From positions 55,748,442 to 55,812,441 of the forward strand of contig NC_133897.1 in the NCBI RefSeq assembly GCF_964199755.1: DNA of 64,000 nt. The letters run 5' to 3'. Within the stretch, counting starts at the first letter, position 1; each line of letters starts with the position of its first letter. A program made the position numbers and the translations under genes. Below are positions 57,986 to 64,000 of this stretch, in pieces. Source of the DNA: Larus michahellis. Taxonomy: Eukaryota; Chordata; Aves; Charadriiformes; Laridae. The notes beneath the pieces were generated by a model. That model saw only the letters and a list, made by a program, of their open reading frames with translations. It ran no database searches and was not told the origin of the DNA.

Positions 57986-58890
57986 CCCGAGGGCTCTCGC
58001 TGGCGTCTGCCTCTGGGAGGAAGGTGACAGCTCTCCCGGCAGGGACGCAGGGCTGCGGCTGAGCAAAGGAAATGACTCACTGGGGCATCACGCGGAGAGG
58101 CTTTCCCAGCGGCAAAAGCAGCAGGACTGAACCCTGCTAAAGGTTTACAGCCTGGTTGTAGCTTTTACACAAGCGGCACAAACTCACCTTCTCTCTCTCT
58201 CTCTCTCTCTCTCGTGCACACACACACAATTACTCTAACTGGTTTACAAAGTACTCGTGTAGTATGTGGCAAATTTTCCCATTGCTTGTAGACTAGTTGA
58301 AGGCTGCTACACAATGCCAGGGGTCAGAGACTTTTCCACAGGTCCACTCTCAGTCAAGTTAAAGAAAACAATCAGGACATGGAGCTTAATGAATGTGAGG
58401 GCTCTCAAATGACTGCCCGTCACACAGGTTGAATGGCAAAGGCCAGGAGAATACACAGCAGCCATTTGGGAGCCCACAAGTAGCACTGCTTGTGACGGCG
58501 TCTTCTCACGGCTAAGGTGAGCTGCTGCACCCAGGCTGGCATCTCCAAATGCTGAGTATTATGCAAAGAAACACAAATGCTCTACAGCCCCCCGAGGTTT
58601 AGTTTAAAATAAAGAGGGATAGGGCAAGCAAAATACAGAAAGTAGTCCGTACCATTCAAAGCCATTCTTTGGAGGCAAGGTCCCTGCTGGTTCCTCTGGA
58701 AAGAGTGGAATAACAGCTCTGCTGCTGCTGGCTGTAGTTGCGCGTCTGCAAAGCGTGCACTAGCTCAGCAGCGTCTTTGGCGTCTGGCTGCCCGTACAGT
58801 GTGCCTGATTCACAGCTGGTGGGAAGAGTTGGGTGGGGATGTTCCTGCGTGTTGTCAAACTCTTCAGGAGCTGGGTCAGAACGCAGAGCA
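57986..58890. repeat. Module Q copy 7
   Basis: AP-1-like site 58073-58079; long (CT)n(CA)n at about 58190-58230; C 3' flank. Confidence 0.7.
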
Positions 58891-58929
58891 CGTCTTTGTG
58901 CACGTCCCCTATGGCTTCCTACTGCTGTG
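58891..58929 (-). other. 23-bp-spacer recombination signal of V28 (C type)
   Basis: Heptamer CACAGCA, 23-bp spacer, nonamer ACAAAGACG. Confidence 0.85.
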
Positions 58930-59382
58930 CATCCCACCTGGCACAGTAGTAGGTAGCCGAGTCCTGCAGAGTTACTTTGCTCACTCTCAGGGTGCAGACC
59001 GATTTGGCGGGGTCCTTCTCGATGCTAAACTTCCCCTCATCAGAGGGGTTTTCGAGGAAGAGCCTGGAGGACATGTAGGCAACGCGCCTGGGAGCTGCGT
59101 TGGGCCTCTTTCGGTACCAGTGAATGAAAACGTTGTTAAAGTCCGGATCGGAGACGTGGCAGTTGATGAGCACCGTTTTGCTTTGTGGCTTGGTGATGGA
59201 TACGGGGCTTTGCTGCAAGACCTGTGCAGAACCGCCTGTGTGAAAGAAAGAGAAAAATGAGAGGCATGAAGCTCAGATAAGATAACGTCCCCTTTGCCAC
59301 TGGCGGACGTGCAGGCAGCGGGCTGAGCAGGGCACGGACAAGAAAACCCAGCTGCCAGGAGGAAAGTGCTCAGTAGCCACAT
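58930..59382 (-). CDS. TRGV: TRGV segment V28 (subgroup C, intact)
   Basis: Leader exon 59340-59382, V exon 58930-59235. V domain equals V4; the leader is the GFS form. Confidence 0.9.
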
Positions 59383-60825
59383 TGTCACAGCGCTCCTTAC
59401 GGCTTCCTTATGGGGACAGGGTCAGGGCCAGACTCAAGGTGGGGGAGAAGCAGATCTGAGCACCACGAAACCGCCCAATGAGGCTCTGCCAGCCGCGGAT
59501 GTGTTAAATAATCATGCACAAGCCATTTCCTTTGATCAACACCTAGAGAGAAGGCAACCCCCCCCTCCACACACACACACTTGTGAGGAGAGAGCTCACT
59601 ACTGAGGCAAACATGCATTTTTTTCTTTTTTCCCCTAAGGAATTTGCTTAGATGATAAGTAAAGAGTCACCGTTCTTTTTCTTTTATTTTTTTCCCCTCA
59701 ACATAAGATTTATTTGTGCTCGCTTTTAAGGTCAGTTCTTCCTATCTGGATTTTCAAGGGACATCGACTATCGGAGGATGGAAGAGATGAGATGCCCCTC
59801 CAAAGCAGGCAAAATTGCTGCCCTACATCACTGAGATCAGGAAGCATTTCTGGGAAATTGCTGCTGTGTGTTTGCTTGTACGGTCTCCTCTGGGCACCCG
59901 CTCTTGCCTGCTGCTGGAAGCAGAGCCCTGGGCTGCACCCGGCAAGGAGCCCTGTAGGGTTAAACTTTGGCTCTACCTCGCGCTGGTGGTGCAAGTCCCT
60001 TCTGCCTGTCCGTCCAGGTTAGTCACCTAAACAGCCAAGCAGCACTTGTCTGCTATTCTGCACAACTTGTCACCCTGGCGAGTTCCTGCAGGTGAGCCCC
60101 GCCTGGCAAGCAGCGCCCTGGGCTCAGGCCACGTTTCGGCAGGAGAGAGCCGGCGCCTAAAGAGGACAAATGAGTGACTTGAGTACCCATCACCCAGTGG
60201 CAGCTCCTCTAAATGCCTCGAGCTTTTTGGGGCCGCAAGAGATCTCCTTCATCCCCTGATGAAAGGTCCTGCAAGCGGTGGTAGCTTGCAAATGGATACC
60301 ATCACCCACAGCAGCTCCCAAAACTAAGCCCTGGGTGAGCAGCTCCACAGGTCTCCTTTTAACCATTGGTCCCATTCTTTTCAACCACGAATGGCACACG
60401 GGAGTCTGTGACGTAGGTTCTACCTGAAATCGCAGTTCCTACGGTCAGTGTGTGAAGTTACTCAGAACTGCAAAGGAAGCTCCTTTGAAGAGCTCCAGCA
60501 CAACTTGCTGACCTTTTTCCAGGAACAACAACGTGGAAATGGGCCCGCTTTGCGTCAAATAAATCCTTACAACCACATTGCTGACATGCCTGAGTGAAAA
60601 GGAGGAGAAGGTGGAACGGAGAGGATGGGTCAGCTATCGGAGCTTTGCACTGTGCCTTTGCTCAGCCGAAATCTCCAGCTTTTGGCAGCTGATGCTTCCA
60701 CGGTGTCGGTCAGCCCCGAGCATGTCCTACTTCTCCAGAGCGTGCGCCTGAGGCCAGGCAGCTCATCCACGCTGGGGGATGGGAGTCGGGATCTTTCAAG
60801 TTGTTTGTGGTTGAGATGCTGAGGC
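59383..60825. repeat. Module T copy 7
   Basis: Full length, C-rich tract followed by (CA)n as in copies 3 and 4. Confidence 0.65.
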
Positions 60826-60864
60826 AGTATTTGTCTCGGTGATCTCAGAGCTCCTACCACAGTG
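60826..60864 (-). other. 23-bp-spacer recombination signal of V29 (A type)
   Basis: Heptamer CACTGTG, 23-bp spacer, nonamer ACAAATACT. Confidence 0.85.
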
Positions 60865-61343
60865 ATCGTACCAGTAGGCGCAATAGTAGGTAGCGGTGTC
60901 GTCTGGAGTGACATCGTTTATTGTAAGAATACACACTTTCTGGCTAGAATCTTTTTCAACCCTGTACCTGCGTTCTTGGAAACCCTCATCTACTACTTTT
61001 CTCATCCCTGCTAAGTAGAGAATCCTCTCTGGAGCTTTATTCGCCTTCTGTTGATACCAGTGTATGTAGGTGTCATCAAAATTTACAGAGACATCTTTAA
61101 AGTGACATTCCAGACGTACACTTCCTTTAGACTTGGTGAGAGAGAGTGGGCTCTGCACGGGAATTTCTTGTGCAAATCCACCTAGGAAAAAAAAGAGGAG
61201 AAATGGTGTCATGAGCTGGAATTCAGGGCTTTGGGAAGATGCCTGCTAGCAGAGCCGTGTGTGCCTGTGAGGGAAGGTAAGAAAACAAGGAAGCACTTAC
61301 AAGACCAAGCGGCTGTGGAGACAAGCGCTGCCAGCAGCAGCAT
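60865..61343 (-). CDS. TRGV: TRGV segment V29 (subgroup A, CDR1 variant)
   Basis: Leader exon 61301-61343, V exon 60865-61181. CDR1 is NFDDTYIHWY (Val to Tyr by two adjacent base changes). CDR2 is LAGMRKV as in V25, and it has QKVCILT in framework 3. Confidence 0.92.
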
Positions 61344-62459
61344 GTTTGCTGGTCACGCTCTGCTGTCGTTGAGAGTCAGAGGAGGGTGCAAGGGAGCGGA
61401 GACGGGGACTGGGCTGTGTGGGAGGAGCAGGTGACTCTCTTGAGCAGTCTTCAGCAACGGGTCTTCTGTGTGCAAGCAGATGGGGCACGTTTGCAGAAAA
61501 CCCTCTCCAAGCTGGCACATGCTAAAATTGGTTAGGCAGTTGTGGTCCTGCCTGCTTTTCAGGTGAATACGAGAAACACTGGTAAATCCTAGGATTGTGG
61601 CCCTTGAAACCTTGAGGCAGAGCCACTGAGGAAGGAAGGGCTGTGAGTGAGATCAGCTCCAGCTGCGCGTGAGGGCATGAAGCTTTCAACCTGGAGGTCA
61701 CCCCAGTGGGCGGTGAGCGTGTGCCGTCACCCGCAGGGGTGCTGAGAGGCGTACAGTGCCCGAGCGGGCAGGAGGCATTCCCCCACCCCGTTAGGGACCT
61801 CCTTTTGCTGCTTCAGCTCAGTCACCCAGCTGCAGCACGCCCAAGGGCCTGGGATGCCCCCGTGCTGGTGCTGCCCTCCACCGGAGCAGACGGCGGCCAT
61901 CAGCCTGCAGCAACCGGGGCAGCTGCACCACGGGGACGTGCCTCCACTCTGGTTTCGGATGCGGGAGGAAATGCACAGCCGCAGGATTTTGGGTTTGAAG
62001 CTCGGATGAGATGCAAACACTTCTTGGAAGGAAGGCTGGAAAACAAAAGGGAGCCCTGTGAGGGCTGCTGGCAGCAGCCATGGCAGAGGGGCATCTCGAT
62101 GAGCGGGGCTGGTGCTGCGGGGTGCTCCCCTGTGACTGCGTCCTGGTTCGAGCGACACAGGATTAATTGCGCTTTCAGTAATTTTACTGAACTTGAGTAC
62201 AACCAGGCCTTCATCTTAAGAGTCACGGTCAGTGTATTCACGCCAAAGTGACGGGGACTCTCCAGTTTCAGCACCTTACAGATAGGGGTGAGTATTGAAT
62301 TGATACACTGACCGTAAACATCATCTCTTTAGCCATTGCCATGCTAAATTGCTATTTCTCTTATCCTGGTGCAGAAAATTGTCAGAGAGGGGTGCAATAA
62401 GGAAGTATCGGCATTTTGGCAGATCAGCATTTTGAGCTTGCGGTTTAGAGTGCAAAAGT
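61344..62459. repeat. Intergenic module U, copy 9
   Basis: Full-length U. Nothing else seen. Confidence 0.7.
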
Positions 62460-62498
62460 GCTTTTTGTACGGCTTATCTTTGCCCATCTAACGCTGTG
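62460..62498 (-). other. 23-bp-spacer recombination signal of V30 (D type)
   Basis: Heptamer CACAGCG (62492-62498), 23-bp spacer, nonamer ACAAAAAGC. Confidence 0.85.
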
Positions 62499-62961
62499 AT
62501 GCCTTCATAGAACCAATAGGCACAGTAGTAGGTGCCAGAATCCCTCGGGGTTAAATATTGTATCGTGAGACCGTAGAGGGGCTCAGTAGGATGTTTCCAT
62601 ACTTGAAATCTCCTTGTATCACTGCTGTCATCAAACACAGGTGACTGTCCCGACACGTACAGGATCCTCTTTGGCGGCTCTCCAGGAAGCTGCCTGTACC
62701 AGTGCACGATGTTTTTGGCGCTCATTCGGCACGCCATGCTGGCAGAGCTGCCAGTCACCTGCCTCTGCAGCTCTGGGGTTTGCACCGGCGCTGCCTGTGC
62801 GTCTCCACCTGGAAGGAGAAGCGGAGAAATTCTCTGAGGGGAAGAAACCACGGGATTTTGGAGCCAGGACTGCGCTCTCTGGAAATGGGAAGGAGAGGGG
62901 AGAGGAAAAAGGGCTTACGGGACCACAGTGAAGTTGCAAGAAGGACTGGGAGCAGCAACAT
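62499..62961 (-). CDS. TRGV: TRGV segment V30 (subgroup D, intact)
   Basis: Leader exon 62919-62961, V exon 62499-62808. CDR1 is SAKNIV with WYRQ and QVWKHPTEP, so the V body matches V6, but the 5' flank is the long P form like V9. This is again a patchwork of features between copies. Confidence 0.92.
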
Positions 62962-64000
62962 GCTGCCTGTGTGGGTTAAACCTGGAAAGGAAATCAAGAG
63001 AGACAGGAACATTATAACGCCCTTCAGGCGGAGAAAGCATCAAATGACTGGGAGGCGGCTGTGACTCATGGGGCACATCCAATGGTCGCTCTTCAACCTG
63101 CTGCACGGAGGGGGTTAAATTTACTGACAAGCTAAACCACAGCTGCAAGAGAGCAGAAAGGACCCACAATACTTAACGTGAAACAATTTTTTTTCACCTG
63201 CGTATCCACTACATTCCTCTCTGACTTACTGCCGAGCACACCCATGAAACCTCACATTCATCAGTCCACCCTTCCCAAGGATGGTCTCCTTTGCTCAGAC
63301 ACCCCAAAGCTGTCCCAGAAGCACGTTTCACCAGCCTTTCCGAGAACATACTGCCTGCTGTGGGAGCACAAATGGGATAAGTCATAGTGAACTATCATCT
63401 CTTCCTTAAGACGGCTCCAATCCATCTGGTCAGCCTTATCCATCTCCCCCAGACAGGGTGCAGTGAAGCCAGGGCGAAGCATGCACGTCTCCCAGCCACC
63501 TCTTTCCTGCCCTCTGCTCTTTCCTGTCCTTTCCCTCATTTCAGAGCCCTCACAAGGTGCCCTGCAGAGACATGAAGGCAAATGGTCACTTGGGCAGCAG
63601 CCACCGCACACCGCGCTCTTCCCTGAGAAAGATTTCTCATTTTCTCACCCAAAAGAGACAATCCACTCTCGATCTTCTCGGCCCTTTGTCAATAGCAGCG
63701 TACACAACTAAGTCTCATCTCACAACTAGCACACAAAGGTCACATTCTGCTGTGGTCCTTGGCATTGATGCATGGAATTCTGACAGGTCCTGTAGTGTAG
63801 ACATCTACAGTGAAAGAACAACAAAACAAAACCCAGAAGCATGGAGTTTACCGACTTGAAGATTTTGTCTTTATTAATAGTCCTCTTAGGAGTGAAAGCC
63901 AGAGAGGAAGGTTTCTTCCAAGGCAAACCAAAGCTGCAAGAAGAACGTGCAGCAACGACGTTTTCAGAGAAGACGTCTGGGCCTGTAGGAATGCAGGGAA
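62962..64000. repeat. Module P copy 5 (cut by window edge)
   Basis: Long D 5' flank up to the window end, before the octamer position. No gene recognised. Confidence 0.65.

Noticed and set aside
1-64000. CRISPR-like or bacterial system
   Set aside because: The regular repeats are vertebrate V-gene units with introns and recombination signals; spacing and content do not fit CRISPR.
1-64000. TCR gamma constant or J exons, tRNA or rRNA genes
   Set aside because: No constant-domain, transmembrane or clear J sequence was found on either strand by reading, and no tRNA-like fold was recognised apart from the ERV primer site.

Overview
The window is vertebrate germline immune-receptor DNA, most likely from a songbird. 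All host V genes lie on the minus strand. They form a tandem array of T-cell receptor gamma variable segments (TRGV). Each gene has a 43-bp leader exon, a short intron, one V-set immunoglobulin exon with Cys...HWY...YYC, and a recombination signal with a 23-bp spacer. Most end in CA-Y-W or CA-R-W, as avian gamma V genes do. The bird assignment rests on this V type and on the ERVL-like LTR style; I could not run a search.

Thirty V segments are visible. I call the four subgroups A, B, C and D. Reading the plus strand left to right, the basic period is D, B, C, A over about 7.5 kb. Seven segments are A, seven C, seven D (one divergent), six B, and three are B/D hybrids with a B body and a D recombination signal. 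Three segments are clearly broken: V2 has no leader, V10 has no leader, and V12 is only a 3' fragment. Others have doubtful residues: V11 and V15 lost the Trp after YYC, V11 also lost its nonamer, and V22 lost the framework-2 Trp. Two orphan D leader exons have no V exon of their own. No J or C segment was found.

Layout: 1-12040 holds V1-V8 in two periods. 12041-14037 is a non-V insert that may carry the 3' end of a plus-strand gene. 14038-20521 is an ERVL-like endogenous retrovirus. 20522-26510 holds V9-V13 and several V-V junctions. 26511-38408 is a run of three 5.0-kb units (hybrid, C, A) ending in V21. 38409-47065 repeats the insert and the retrovirus. 47066-64000 holds V22-V30 in 7.5-kb periods.

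The array appears to evolve by unequal crossing-over and short-tract conversion inside V exons. Crossovers fall in the conserved YYC codons, in leader introns and at short direct repeats. A block of about 10.5 kb with the insert and the retrovirus occurs twice, 26,541 bp apart and nearly identical, so these changes are recent, unless part of it is an assembly effect. Copies of one subgroup are otherwise almost the same but differ in clustered codons of CDR1, the expected antigen- or ligand-facing loop.
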